In this document: positions 47,964 through 60,389 of the stretch, piece by piece
How the letters are laid out: each line of letters starts with the position of its first letter
Position numbering within the stretch: position 1 is the stretch's first letter
Assembly: GCA_964304625.1 (NCBI GenBank)
Contig: OZ199838.1
Location: 9,610,001-9,674,000 of the forward strand
Source: Kudoa neothunni
Taxonomy: Eukaryota; Cnidaria
DNA length: 64,000 bases
Direction of reading: 5' to 3'
The notes under the pieces: generated by a model
What the model was told of the DNA's origin: nothing
Databases searched by the model: none
Seen by the model: only the letters and a program-made list of their open reading frames with translations
Translations under genes and position numbers: made by a program

Positions 47964-48509
47964 CTAAATAATTTTCAGTCCAGTATTTCCATTGGAATCA
48001 GTAAAGCAGATCACAATGTTTGAGTTTTGTAGAATTGTTACGGCTTTCTTAAGGAGTACAATATCACAGTGATAAAATAATTCATTGACATAAGCGGTAT
48101 CGTTAATCAGCTCGTACATTGTTACTATTGTACCAGTGGTAAAATATTTTTGGATGTATTTTGCCAAACTGGAAGCGATTTCGGCCGGTTTCGTTGGCAT
48201 TACCAGGAACAGCTGGTGTGCTTCATCCAACCATTCCAAATAGCCATTCTTATGCAGCTCATTTAGCACAAGTGCAATGCCTTCTCTTGGCAACTTTCTA
48301 TCGATTTTTTTGTTGTGAAAAAGGTTGGGCAGAGTTAACAGTTCATCAATTGTTGAAGATTTTATTTTTGTAGTTTTCGCATAATCAAGCACCAATTCAC
48401 ACCAATGTTTGAGTTGTTTGTCGAGTGTTTCTTTGTTTGGTTGAATAGTGAAAAATGGTGGGAAATCGTACAATTTTGACCACTTTTTGATTTCAGTGTT
48501 ATCAGCCAT
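47964..48509 (-). CDS. VPS25: VPS25, ESCRT-II subunit
   Basis: A single exon, 181 residues (human 176). VPS25 is the double winged-helix subunit of ESCRT-II that recruits ESCRT-III (CHMP6) on endosomes. Matches: YDFPPFFTIQPNKETLDKQL (human YRFPPFFTLQPNVDTRQKQL), WCELVLDYAK, DRKLPREGIALVLNELHKNG then LEWLD (human QRKLPVESIQIVLEELRKKG then NLEWLD), and FTTGTIVTMYELIND. The PPXF-like N-terminal motif that binds VPS22/VPS36 is kept. The 3' end reads SNGNTGLKII. Divergent with GOSR1, whose start lies 100 bp away, so the two likely share a promoter region. Confidence 0.95.
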   Translation of the reverse strand: MADNTEIKKWSKLYDFPPFFTIQPNKETLDKQLKHWCELVLDYAKTTKIKSSTIDELLTLPNLFHNKKIDRKLPREGIALVLNELHKNGYLEWLDEAHQLFLVMPTKPAEIASSLAKYIQKYFTTGTIVTMYELINDTAYVNELFYHCDIVLLKKAVTILQNSNIVICFTDSNGNTGLKII

Positions 48510-48609
48510 ATATTAATGACATGCAATATCTAATCAACAGTAAAATACTTAAGCAGTAGTTATCACTTAAATTATTGATCAGTGATGTGATTGCTTGCGC
48601 ACATAAACC
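48510..48609. promoter_or_regulatory. Probable bidirectional promoter between VPS25 and GOSR1
   Basis: The start codons of VPS25 (48509,-) and GOSR1 (48610,+) are 100 bp apart, head to head. Both promoters and 5' UTRs must fit here unless they overlap the genes. No named motif is visible. Confidence 0.6.
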
Positions 48610-49744
48610 ATGATAACATCCGAGGTTGTGTTGACCCCTGAAAATGATGCAAATTCGCTTAAAAGTTTCATTTTTCTAACACCTATTTGGGTGATATTAT
48701 TTTTAGATATCGAAAAAATGTCTAAAGATGTAGAAAAAAACATTGAAACTTATGTTATAAATTTAGATTCTTTTCTGAAACGTTTAAAAAATTTTCCAAT
48801 TCACAAGTTTATATCTTTTTACTAAAAAGTAATTAAGTATTCCTAATAGCGGCAATACTTCAAAAGAATTATTCAATACCTATCAAGAGGAGTTGAAAAA
48901 TTCCAGAATATCATTAGAACAAATCGAACAATTACTTGCCAAGGTAATAAAAAAAGAATTAAGTTTTCTATAATTACAGTATATAAATATAGTTGTCACA
49001 ACTGATTGACAAAATGGCATTACTTGTTCATTCCGAGTCCAATGGTCAACCATTGATTGGAGCTGATTCATATGTGAATAATTTCATGTTGAATAAACAT
49101 CGTGAGATTTATAATGATTATTTGCAAAAAATAGCAAACTTTAAAGTTAAATTCTTTGTCATAAGCCTAAGTAATTTAAACTCTATATAGAGAACAATAA
49201 ATGTTTTCTCTACAAGATTTGAATTGCTGTATAGCAGCCAATCAAATGATAGAAAGTGAGCTTAATTAGGATTACGCTTATCAATTCTTTTTTAATTTCA
49301 GAGACGATTTGGATCCTGCCAGTTTTTATTTGAAAGAAAGGGATCATCTGATAAAGTATATTATTAAAATAATGGTTTTTGAATATATTCTATTTGATTG
49401 TATCATAGTTCTGAAAGAACCGCAGATGCCTCAATCAAGTAAATATATAGCTGGGTAATGTATGATTTATTCAAGTCAGTCTTGCTATGTCTACTGGATA
49501 TTCGCTCATAAGACAACGTTCTACTTTCAATAACATTTCCCATCGACTTTCTGCCCTTTCTAGTAGATTTCCAAATGCATTTTCACGTTGGATTATGTTT
49601 ATTCAATCTGTAGAAAGAATCCCCCTTGTTAGTAATCTGATGCACAAAATTGATCGGTTAAAGAGAAGAGAAACTATCATAGTTGCCGCTGTTGCTGCGT
49701 TGTGTATTGTCATTTTGATTTGGTATCACCGATCTAAAATTTGA
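48610..49744 (+). CDS. GOSR1: GOSR1 (GS28), Golgi Qb-SNARE
   Basis: Nine exons: 48610-48664, 48707-48806, 48850-48943, 48993-49145, 49191-49255, 49302-49355, 49409-49438, 49480-49586, 49614-49744 (789 nt, 262 residues; human 250). It is a tail-anchored SNARE for ER-Golgi and intra-Golgi fusion. The N-terminal part reads ISLEQIEQLLAKLSQLIDKM (human MAIEIEQLLARLTGVNDKM) and LNKHREIYNDYLQKIANFK (human LQRHRDILQDYTHEFHKTKANF). Then FYLKERDHLINSERT (human LFLKEHDHLRNSDRL) and the SNARE helix through NNISHRLSALSSRFPN. The C-terminal anchor follows KIDRLKRRETIIVAAVAALC with a short HRSKI end. The last intron (49587-49613) is only 27 nt. The 30-nt exon 7 is a small exon within the SNARE region. Confidence 0.93.
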
Positions 49745-51406
49745 ATTTCAATTTTTATCCAGTTATTGTTGGTTTAAGTTTTAATTTTCTATTTGATTTA
49801 ATTTCATAGTAATTATTTTTACTCATTATTTTATGCACATGTTAATTACATCAACATACATAACAACAAAGAAGAGCTTATTTGAACACTTGATAACTAA
49901 TTTATAATTATTAAATTCTATTATTATTTATCCTAAAATTATGGAGTTAACTTAAGTAGGATACATTAATCTAATTTTATTATAATATTTTATTTTGATT
50001 GGATATTTGGTGTGACTATTGTATTCTGGTCATTGTAATCAATGTTTCTAGCCTGAGATATCTGGATAATATGGGGATCGCTAATTTCGTATTTTGGAGG
50101 TTCGAACATAACGCAAAAAAAATTCCTACAATATTACCTATGCGACACTGTTATTGTGAAGCGTGTGGCGTCCCCATTTTTAGCGTTTTTTACGACTTTT
50201 TTCGTCGAAAGCGGCTCTACAAAATCTTATATGCTCTTCTTATCTGGAGCGTATCAAAATTTATTCCAAAATTATAAAAATAAATTTTTCTTCGAATCGC
50301 ATATACGATGGTGAAGTCAACAACATAATCCTTATGTTAAACATTGGTTTCTATATTCCACTATGAAGGAATATGAATGTTATTACAATTTGCGCACTTA
50401 AATGGTTTTTTTATTTTTACATAATGTTATAATGAAAAAAAATAACAATAAGTCATTATAAACGGTTGTTGTTCGGGCATGTAGAGTATTGGAACTTTCT
50501 CCATACTCATAGCATTGATTCAATTTTATTTTATCCCAATTAAAGATATATAATTATTTTTAGTATTATGAATTTTTAGTGTTAAAATGCTACACTATTA
50601 GACGCAATTATTGAGTGTTATTTGATAAATTGTCTCCTGAGATGCGCTTAAAGTGTTATTATTAATAGGAAAATTTGTAATTAACTAAAATAACAGTTAT
50701 TAAAAAAGTTAATAATTGAGAATAATCTTTAAAAATGAAATTTATTTGTCGGATTCTTATAAATGAAAAATTGACTATGTTATACATATAAGTTTATATT
50801 AATTTTGTTTTTGATCAATTTTTAACATCGATTTTTTTCCGTCAAATGTAATATATTTCTATTTTCTTCTTCCAATTCTTGATTTTTAATTGAACAGAGA
50901 AAAATAAATATTAAGTTAAAGGTTTAATTAAAATAACTAAAGCCTACAAGAATATTCGAACGTTTCTTTGGCTCTAATTTAAGTTCAACTTCGAAATTAA
51001 ACACGTATTTTATTTTTTTTACGTTTTAAAACAAATATTTTGGTGAATATAGTATTAATTTAATGATTATATTCTAATGATGACGAATATTAATATTTGT
51101 TTGTAGCAAACAAAACTCAGACTAAATGCTCTTAATTTGTTGTTATTTGAAGGTTTTTTATAAAATAATATTTCAAAATTCATTCTTAAAATAGAAATCA
51201 ATATATGTTCTATATCAATACAAAATATCATCAATTTTTCCACCAAGGCATGCTGGTGGTTTTTCTCCTCTTTATTTGCGGTGAAGCAATGTCAGAAAAA
51301 TTTTTTAATGAAAAAGTGATAAAAAACAAGACATGGGGATATTGTATAACAAGTGATCTTTGAAAGTTGAATAATACCACAAATACTTACTTTCCTTTTT
51401 TTTTGT
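49745..51406. other. AT-rich spacer
   Basis: No supported gene. An open frame at 49999-50277 (MDIWCDYCILVIV..., with CYCEACGVP) is hydrophobic, has no recognisable family and no splice partner I could see. Confidence 0.45.
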
Positions 51407-54400
51407 TTAACCCTCTAACGATACTGGGTCGAATCGATCCCAAAGTAGAATTGAATAACGAATAACTTTTTTTTCCATAGCTTCAATGTTCTTGAATTCA
51501 AGCTATTCTTTACAAATATATTCTTCTGTGTAAATGAGGAAAATTGGATAATTTAGGCCAAATTATGTAGTCAAAATTTGAAGAATACCCCCTAACGATC
51601 ATTTGGGGTCGATTCGACCCATCTTTTTATTTCACCATGTTGTACCTAAATTTTATTAAATTTATTACGTGAGATATCAAAAAAATTTACCGACAGGATT
51701 CTAAGGAAAATCAAAATTAATCCACGAACTAATCTTATGCAACCTAATCGAACACATTGCTCGTGCACAATTTCGGCGATCGATTGCTCAAGATAATATA
51801 AAATATTTTTTTCCTTCAGTAGTAATTTAGTATCAGGACAATATCTATAGATTCTAAACTAAATTTTTGATTCCATAACGATGAGTCTTCTGATAGTGAA
51901 TATGTGGATGTTGTAATTGAGGATCTCTCAAGAAACTGCTGACGACGATCTGGGCATATGCGATAATTCATTTATTAGAAAATATGGGTTAGTTTACAAT
52001 ATTAAGAAAAGATCTACGTCAAGAACGAGCGCATAAAACGTTTTTTTGAACTCTCCGCCGCGTTCAACAATCTATACGATGTTGAGAGTAAAATCAATGC
52101 TTGATTGTTGTTATTTGTATATTGTGCAATCGTCATTTTTGCATTGATCAGTTAGTTAGAAATTTCACTAAGTGTTTCAAAATTGAAAAAAATAAACCAC
52201 GGGAAATAATATATTACGTAGGTAGTGTTATGTTATGGTTGAATGTTCGAATGCGTATTTTTTTAAAGTGCACAAAATCATAAAGCTATCTTTTATGTTT
52301 GTTTTAATTTCGGTAAAATTTTGTTAAAATTGTAGTATCTAGCATCATTAAATTAGTTTGTATAGATGAATCTCATTTCACAATGTAGTTTTCGTTTCCT
52401 CATTATGTAATATTAACGGATTATCGAAGATTAATGGGCTAGTAAACATTAATTGGTTAAAATGCAGAATAGTGGCCGAATTTTCAGATTATAGATTATA
52501 ATTAGTTCGAATATTAATCCTATATTTTTACACCAGGATTAGCGTTATATTTATTCTATAGGTTTTGCCAGGAATGACTTATTTTCATTCGATATATTAA
52601 TTTTGATATTATGGTTATGCATTTTCTACAGTTGAACCCCTAATGCATACATAAAATACGAGTTCTTTTTTCTTATAGACAAAGATTTAACAATAGGCAA
52701 TCGCTAAGGATGAAATATGACAATCCAACAAAATTAGAATTGTCCAACTTAAATTCTACAACGCATAGAGCATGCCTTACTTAGCCAACTTAACCGCCGT
52801 AAGATGGAGCTCCAAAAACTAACGCAGACGACCAAGGGGATACACTATGCACCCCAGAAAATTTTCATGTTATTGCACTTATGTGTCAAAACACGTCATC
52901 TCATATTCTTGGAAATTATTTTAACATTAAAAAAACCATACACAAGTAAAAATAATTTAGCTATACAGTAAGAAACACGCATTTAACTAATAATCACGAT
53001 TCGGGAAACAGGACGACGAATCAGCTATATATCGACAGGAGTATATATTACAATAAAATAAAACTCCGAATGAATTCTTAGAGGAGTCAACACTCAGCTT
53101 CAATATTTTTTCGCAACTCTATCGTACCGCTAGCAAACTCGGCGGTTGTAGATGACCGGTTATTCTCGTTAATCCCATAGATGAATATTGAGATTAATTT
53201 GGAGAGGATTTCTTTTTCAATCAGGGAATCACCTTTCAAATATAATTTCAAATTTAATAATTGGATAAGAAAAAATATCCACTAACGAGAAATAATGAAG
53301 GAAAAATGAAATCAATTACGTGTGTATGCGTAATGCGTACACTTAACTAAATGACGGTAATAAAGTATTTTTGAGTTATTTGCATTATTACCTCTCACGC
53401 CATATTACGTTGTTGTTAACTGTTGCTTTATTAGTTAAATTGAGTTTTTAACACAAAATAAAAAGTTGGCGAATAAATATATCAACTAAAAAAAATTTGA
53501 ATATATTAATTATCAAAATTTTGAGTAAAGTGTAATTTTTTCGCCTTGTAGATTTCGTTATATTCTCCATATAAATGAATATCTTACATTCAAAGAATGT
53601 TTGCCCAAAACGTAGTCCGTAATTTAAATAGATATATTGAGGTTAAATTATTTTATGAACGTAAGTTTGACTTCAAATTGAAATCAAACTATATTCTAAA
53701 TTATTTTTTGAATCTAATGAGAACGATATACAGTTTTTTTGGAACATTTAGTGCGAAATTCTGGTCTTTTTGACAATATTCCTTGAACAGTGAGTGTATC
53801 TTCACTGTACTAAGATTAAAATTATTTCCTTAGAAACAGATGTTGGATCGTCCCTCATGTATTTGTTAAATAATACAATTTTAATTTTAATATGAGAATA
53901 AGGAATATTTCCGAAACTTCGACGACTCAAAATATTTGATTTGATGAATTCCACTGCAAGTTCTCGAAGGAAATATTGTCACCGATTTCGATCACTTGTT
54001 CATCACTCTGGAAATGTTGATACACATATTATACAAGCGTTAAATGCTGGCACGTCGATAAGGTCTATAAACCTCCTGAAGTGACATCTTCTCGTTATAC
54101 AAACACAACTGTATCGTTGCGCCATTCGATCACCACTGTCAAACCCTTTTTGGTTTGATTATAATCGCTAATAATTTCAGAGTCGTTTTTATATGAACGC
54201 TCAATAGAATTATCATGGAAATCTGTTGGCGATAGAAAAATACACGTACCTGCAAAACCCAAATAACAAAACTACCAATCGCGTATGTCTTAAATTAACC
54301 CAAAAGTAATCTCATCGCCCCTCGGACTCTGTTGGCTTAGGTTAAAAGTATGATTTTTTAGAGTTCTTACAGATTTTATTGAGTTTTATTAATGTGAAAA

Positions 54401-54925
54401 TTAATTTTACATCGTAGAGTAATGATTGCGTATCTTTTTTAATGAGATTTCAAGCTGACGTTGGTCATCTGTTTAAAAGAGTTATATTAAGTCAATTTCT
54501 TTCAAACTGAATACTCTGAATTTTTTAAATAAATCAATGAATTATATTGGGAAATGTCGCTGAATATAAGGTCGATACTTAATTTTTAAAAGGGGAAAGT
54601 TTCAAAAATACAAAAATTAGGGTGCATAATGCACCCCCTTCATCCCAGGAGGATTAATTGGTGGTATAGCCTGTCGAAATAATCGCGAAGGGCTAGGAGT
54701 TCTCTGCACTAATAGATTACTGCAAATGCTATTGTGATGACAAATAGCGGGCGCTGAAAGTACCCAAATGACGGAGAAACACTGATCTATACTCATTATT
54801 AAAATATTCAACGAGGTCGTTTTTGTACGTTGTCGCTGATTTGGATTACGTACACTATGATACATTTATACCAAAATAAAATAAAAATTTGGGGTCGATT
54901 CGACCCCAAATGATCGTTGGAGGTA
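51407..54925. mobile_element. piggyBac-type element with nested TTAA element
   Basis: The left end is TTAACCCTCTAACGATACTG with a TGGGTCGAATCGATCCCA block. A second copy of the end lies at 51588 (CCCCCTAACGATCATTTGGG then GTCGATTCGACCC). The right end in reverse is CCTCCAACGATCATTTGGGG then TCGAATCGACCCC, matching the 51588 copy over about 30 bp. A short acidic transposase-like fragment (NDESSDSEYVDVVIEDLS) is near 51876 and little else is left. Another TTAA element (52790-54657) is inserted inside. The right TTAA is not preserved. Confidence 0.7.
52790..54657. mobile_element. Nested piggyBac-type MITE
   Basis: TTAA at 52790-52793 and 54654-54657. The left end TTAACCGCCGTAAGATGG leads to GGGGATACACTATGCACCCC; the right end in reverse TTAATCCTCCTGGGATGAAG leads to GGGGGTGCATTATGCACCC. 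The palindromic parts are clearly related, the outermost bases weakly. About 1.9 kb, no transposase seen. Confidence 0.7.
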
Positions 54926-54950
54926 AGTCGTTGTTATGATCATTAGTGGT

Positions 54951-57900
54951 TTAATCTTCCCTGTATTGAGTGAAAAAATTACTACCGTGCCGAGGTGGGG
55001 GTGGGGCACTCAGCGACCCCAGAAGAAATAAATGTTAATGAAATTTCACTGCGCTCGAATTATTATCAATTAATTTATTGTATAGTACTAAGCTAATAAA
55101 AACCAAAATTTAACTAAATTTTTATTTCCTTCATTACAAAAAATGGTATTGTTTGTTAGTCGCATCATTTTGCACAAAAAATGAAATGCATGGGTTTAAA
55201 TCGGTAACATTTCGTCAATGGTGATTGATTTGCACGCATAATTCATTTTTCTAACCAGAAAACTTAAAAAAACAAAATTTTAGCAAGGTATATGCTACCA
55301 ACGACAAACCACACATCGAAACGCAACTTTTGGTTGTAGTCGGTATAAGCAGATTCTGGATCCCAATGACGCAGGATTTTGTATTTTTTCTGTTTGCTGA
55401 ATTCTTCAGTCATAATCCATGGCGTTTTAAATACACACGTTTTTTATTATTTACTGACATTAGAATCCAATTTATGTGAGTTCTAAGCTTCCATTTCTCA
55501 GTCGAGTTAATTTCCTCTTTTTTAAACTTCGATCATTATATTTATTGGAAAGACAAAATGTAATGGTTTAATTTTTGGTTTTGCGGATAAAACACCAACA
55601 ATATTATGAACGAACAAATCAGTTTGAGTAAATGTAATATCAGAAAATTACGTGTATCAATAGTTATGTTCCTTAACAACCGTTTTTTTTGAGACCAATT
55701 CAAGTTTTTAAACGTTTATATATCCTGTTATTAATGAATCATTCAAATGGACATCCGAGGGAAATATTTCTTATTATTTAAAATGCAATAAACATTACAG
55801 GCAGTTAATTGTTCATTATAATTGATATTTTACTATCAAAAAATCTTTTGCGGGTGACCTTAATTTTTAAACGCCCAAACTTTTTCAACGAGAGGTTTAA
55901 ATATGTACATCAAAATGTTGAAAAATTTTTTTCAAATCCCATGTAATTTACGGTTAGAGAATAAAACGTTACTTCTCTCTTCATTGATTTCGTGAAATCA
56001 TTGTATCGGTCAAAATCGTATAGTTTTAAAACACTTAGAACCATACCAATTATCGATTCGAATGTTAAACGTTTATTTTGGATTTAATCGGTGAATTAAG
56101 CATAGGTTGAGTCAAAATGCATGATCAATAATACAAAAATAATGTGACGCAAAGATTAATTATTGTGTCTTATATTTAAATAAATTAGCATCAATATTTT
56201 ACTTGGTATATTGGCCACACCATTATATTCACACAAGGTTGAGAACATAAAAAAACAAACACAAACTTTTGGCAATTAAAACAATATCTGTGATTTTCTG
56301 TCATGGTTTCTTTGACATAAAAAACATTCTATCCTACTTAATTGTTGCGAAGAACCTGATTCGAATGACAAAGAATCGTTGTTGGTATTTTCATCAAATA
56401 GATGAAATCCATACTTAATGTTAATTGGCAATCTTTCTTGGTTATTTTGGCGCCGTGATACAAGTTCTCGTGCCAATTCAATGGATAATAGTCGTATAAA
56501 ACATTGTCTCCGACTTCTACTTGATTATTGCCACTCAGGACGCTTTTTTATCCATAAAATATAGGCATTTAAGCAAGTTATATCGACCAAGTCCATAAAA
56601 AATTTTAATGGCCATCTTCTCGTAGGTCTGCTGCAGGAATATTGAGCGGTCATCTTGTCAGCCGTATCAACATCATTCTTAGTTTTGTTGTAGTGCATGA
56701 TAATGTTTGGCCTCTTTCGGTCTTCGTCATGGATTGAGTTATCATGGTGTTGACTAGACAAGAGGTTTACGGCGTAGTTTTTTTTGGCACGTGCGAGACC
56801 AACGTGATATCCCCATAAAAACAAAAAATGGATGAAAAAAACATCACGTTTCCGTGACTTGATAAAATCATCCTGAATTTCTCTTTTGTTTGCCCTCACA
56901 GTTCCCGTCAGAGTTAAGCCATTGCACAAGAGTTCCTGAGCAAGAGGAACAGAGGTGAAAAAATTGTCCGTTGTAACATCTCGGTGGATGCCATAAAACA
57001 TGGAAATGAGATCTTCCATTACCGGGGCTCCTTGGTTTATATCTCTATTGCCACAAAACTTACCAGTATATGGTTGAATGTTGAGGAGATATGAAGTTTC
57101 AGCATCCGCGGCGACTCACAATTTGATGCCATAACGACCTGGCATACTCTTCATATAGACTTTGAAAGAACATCTCTTTATAAATTTAACCAGTCTCTCT
57201 TCAACCGTTAGATACGGCCCAGGCCAATAATTTTTCAAACAGTTTACATTAAACATGTTAAAACTTTTTCGTATTGCCTCAAAACTATCATTCGATACCT
57301 GTTCCCGTGTTTGCCTAATATCTTTATCATTAAACCATAAGATCTGGTAAATATGATTGAAACGATCTCTAGAGAGCGCCCAAGAATAATAAAATTGTTT
57401 GAATAAGGGTTCGATATCCCATACCTTTCTGTGACTTAAGCATGAGCCATTCGTCCGGCCGAGGTGAGCAATACCCCCATACAGATTTTCAGCTCATCAA
57501 TTAAACTTCTCCTTCAAACAAACTTTTGTATTGTTGGCGGTATTAATTTTTACATTCGATTAACTCTGCGAGGATATCACTTGAAATAAATATTCCAAAT
57601 GCGTCAACTATTGTTTCAAAACTGGCCTTATTATTTAGAAAATCTATAGTGGGCTGAGGAATCATATTATGGGAACGTTCTCTTGTTCGTAATCGAGGTG
57701 ATATATTCCACTCAAAACCAGATCGAGAAATTAGCACATCAAGATTTTAATTGATAGGAATAGAGTTTAAGTCACCTAAAAATTCTTGAATCACACCTAC
57801 ATTACTTATACCTTCAATAGAATCATCAGATGAGGTGTCATCGGACTCGGAAAATTCATATTCTGAAACATCGTCGTTGCCGCTTGATGAATCTTCAATA

Positions 57901-58404
57901 AGTCGATTTATCTTCTCCGACATAATTTTTTAGCATAATACTCATTTCTATTATAAAAGAAAATTATTATAATTGAAACATAATAATTTACTTAAGTAGT
58001 ATCAAACAGTAACGAACAGTTTTCCACTGGCGGAAGATTAACCCAACACTGTAGGATTAATTTTCCTAAATTTCCAAACAATCTTACTACAGTAAAATTT
58101 TAACTTTTCCGATAATAATATAATTAATTCCAAACTATTAAAATTAATTAAATAAACAATATATCAAAATAAGAAAGTGACGTTTGAATGTTAACATAAA
58201 TTTTTGAAAACGTGCCATTTTGCAAAGCAAAAATATTTAACTTAAAACGAAATTCGATAACTTTTATCATCTGAAAAGAATCCTAAAACATCAAAGAGGC
58301 ATTCAGAAAGTTAGTGAGAAATTAATATAGTTTTCCATGAATTATGAACAAAATGCGCCCTTTGGGGGGTCACTCAGTGGCTCACCTCGGACAGGCAGGA
58401 TTAA
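54951..58404 (-). mobile_element. piggyBac transposon, inactive
   Basis: TTAA at 54951-54954 and 58401-58404. Terminal repeats TTAATCTTCCCTGT (left) and TTAATCCTGCCTGT (right, in reverse) agree at 12 of 14. A second inverted block lies inside: CCGAGGTGGGGGTGGGGCAC then TCAGCGACCCC (left, about 54993), and in reverse CCGAGGTGAGCCACTGAGTG then ACCCCCC (right). It carries a transposase pseudogene on the minus strand. Confidence 0.88.
56200..57923 (-). pseudogene. piggyBac transposase pseudogene
   Basis: Starts MSEKINRLIEDSSS (57923), an acidic leader close to that of the 20856 transposase (KLIEDSSS). The core is spread over several frames: PGPYLTVEERLVKF has Glu in place of the first catalytic Asp (D246 equivalent), followed by VYMKSMPGRYGIKL. 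The longest clean piece (56525-57019) keeps TTDNFFTSVPLAQELL and NKTKNDVDTADKM, so the second and third Asp remain. The Cys-rich C-terminus is partly readable (CFLCQRNHDRKSQ). Several stops and frame changes make it inactive. Confidence 0.87.
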
Positions 58405-59387
58405 CCCTTTGTAGACAATCATCGGACAGACACGTAAAGATTGAATTGGGCTCTAAGAGCCCATCCGGCTTAGTTTAGTCATTTTAGAGCTCAACAATTA
58501 ATCGGTTAGCTGTCTTTACGCTTTATTAACACATCAAAGATGTCTTCTCATTGAATATCACATTTTACACACTGATTCAGGCTAATACATTTTAGATTAA
58601 AATTAAGTATTTTTAAAATTCGCTTAGATAAATTCGTCGCTAATTGTAAAAAAACACAAGCTCAGTATCAGGTAACATATCGAATATGAAATGAAATATG
58701 ATTCTAATAGGTTTTTTTAATTTCTTTTTTACTCGCATATTATTTAAAAGAAAGCTAGATGACTTCAATTAGAATAAAAATCGAAAAATTACTATAAGAG
58801 TTTCTATTCTTGTTCCAACATCATAATCAGTTTCTTATGTTAATTGCTTTTTGTATATACCTAATTGTAATTTTATTAAAAATCGGGAAATATTTTTAAA
58901 AAGATTTTTTACATTTTATTATAATTCACAATTTTACATTAACAGAAAAATCAGATAATTATGTATCAACAGTAAACGGTTTAATAAATAGAAACAGATA
59001 CATGACGACTGAATCAAATGGAAATCTTCGGCAGACTCATTAAAATCTTCATAGGTATCATTCAATTCATCAGATGCAATGCTTCCGGTGTCGGATGGAT
59101 AAAAATCACTGGAACCAATAAGATCTATCATGGTAAGAAGAAATCACATGTAAGAGATTAATTGAGCATAGAACCAGAATTAAGGATATAACAATAATCC
59201 ATTTTAGTTAAAACTCGACTTAAGATCAGGAGGAAAAAATTGTTCATTAATAATATGAATCTTTAGAAAACGTAACATAATGAATTTACATGAAATTCAA
59301 GTTTAAAACAATGACTTATTCGAGGTTGAACACCAATTTAATGAGCGGGTGGGCTCGTGGAGCCCATGATTATCTACAAAGGGTTAA
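58401..59387 (-). mobile_element. piggyBac-type MITE with long perfect-like ends
   Basis: TTAA at 58401-58404 and 59384-59387. Inverted ends TTAACCCTTTGTAGACAATC and TTAACCCTTTGTAGATAATC. Palindromes GGGCTCTAAGAGCCC (about 58451) and TGGGCTCGTGGAGCCCA (about 59350). On the minus strand at 58934-59131 is a short acidic transposase start (MIDLIGSSDFYPSDTGSIAS). The element shares its left TTAA with the right TTAA of the neighbouring piggyBac (54951-58404). Confidence 0.88.
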
Positions 59388-59834
59388 CCACCATTTGGAG
59401 ATAAGTACATAATTTTTTAAAATACTGTATATGATGCTAGAAAATATCTAAGGAACGGTGATTGCGCCATCGTTTTAAATTTCTAGTATCGAATCGATTA
59501 AACTCAACCAAATTAAAAATTATAGCTAATCAATTTAATTTATAAGTTTAAATAATTTTAAATTCTTATAAACGGGAATCAAATAAACCTAGAAACATGT
59601 ATCTTATCGATTCGTACGTTTTACATTCAGAATCTTGCTATATTAGTGTGTTGATTTCTTTTTTGTTTCAATTAAAATAAAATCAAATAAAAACGTTAAA
59701 GTAATTAAATGAGAATTTTCAATTAACATTCATCTATTAAAGTAATGTATTGGTGGTCTTCAAGTAAGTCCACAATATTCGCGCGCACATTCGAATGTTA
59801 GGGAGCTCCGCGGGCCGCACTTTGGTGACCCCTG
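59388..59834 (+). mobile_element. hAT-type MITE (family A, copy 3), 3' half
   Basis: Strongly similar to 41527-41906 and to the reverse of 19881-20330. It ends in GCACTTTGGTGACCCCTG at 59834, the family terminus. The 5' border is the TTAA of the element 58401-59387, at the place where copy 2 has an uninterrupted GTTAACCACTATTT. The other half was not found upstream. Confidence 0.8.
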
Positions 59835-60389
59835 CGCCAATGGATACTGTCTTTGCCCATGTATTAAACTATAATAAAATCGAATATGGATTGCATTTTA
59901 AAACATTTTTAATATAAGTTTTATGTCATTGAAAGTTTTTTTAAATATTTCTTTTATGAGTTTTTATAAATTGTAAATTCATATAAACAAACTAAATTAA
60001 ATATTATTAAATGGAACATTTTTTACTTGATTTGTGTTATAAAATTTTTCCTGGTTGTAAACACCCCGACTTCATTAGACTAACAAATAAAAGCTCACAA
60101 AACTAAGTATAGATATATTTATCTACTTCAGTTCTGTCACTGTTGAGTCTACAGTTATGCAGTATGATTCAATTCCATAATGATTAATTAAGAGAATATT
60201 CCCGGTTGAATAACGCTCTATTTGTTTTAAGTCACTTTGAAATTAAATATTGGGTTATTTAATGGAAAAGAAAAAACAATAAACTAGATGATACAATTTG
60301 GGCATTATAAATCAAATATTGTATTTCAAATTTTCATGGGAATAAGAGTTCGTATTCCCAGCATTATTCTTTTAATATGATTAGTAGGA
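59835..60389. other. AT-rich spacer upstream of the integrin gene
   Basis: Nothing recognisable; it probably contains the integrin promoter. Confidence 0.45.

Noticed and set aside
49999-50277. 92-codon hydrophobic open frame with several Cys
   Set aside because: No domain recognised and no supporting neighbours; could be real but I cannot support it.
54617-54865. 82-codon minus-strand open frame
   Set aside because: Lies across the end of a TTAA MITE and its flank; no coding signature.
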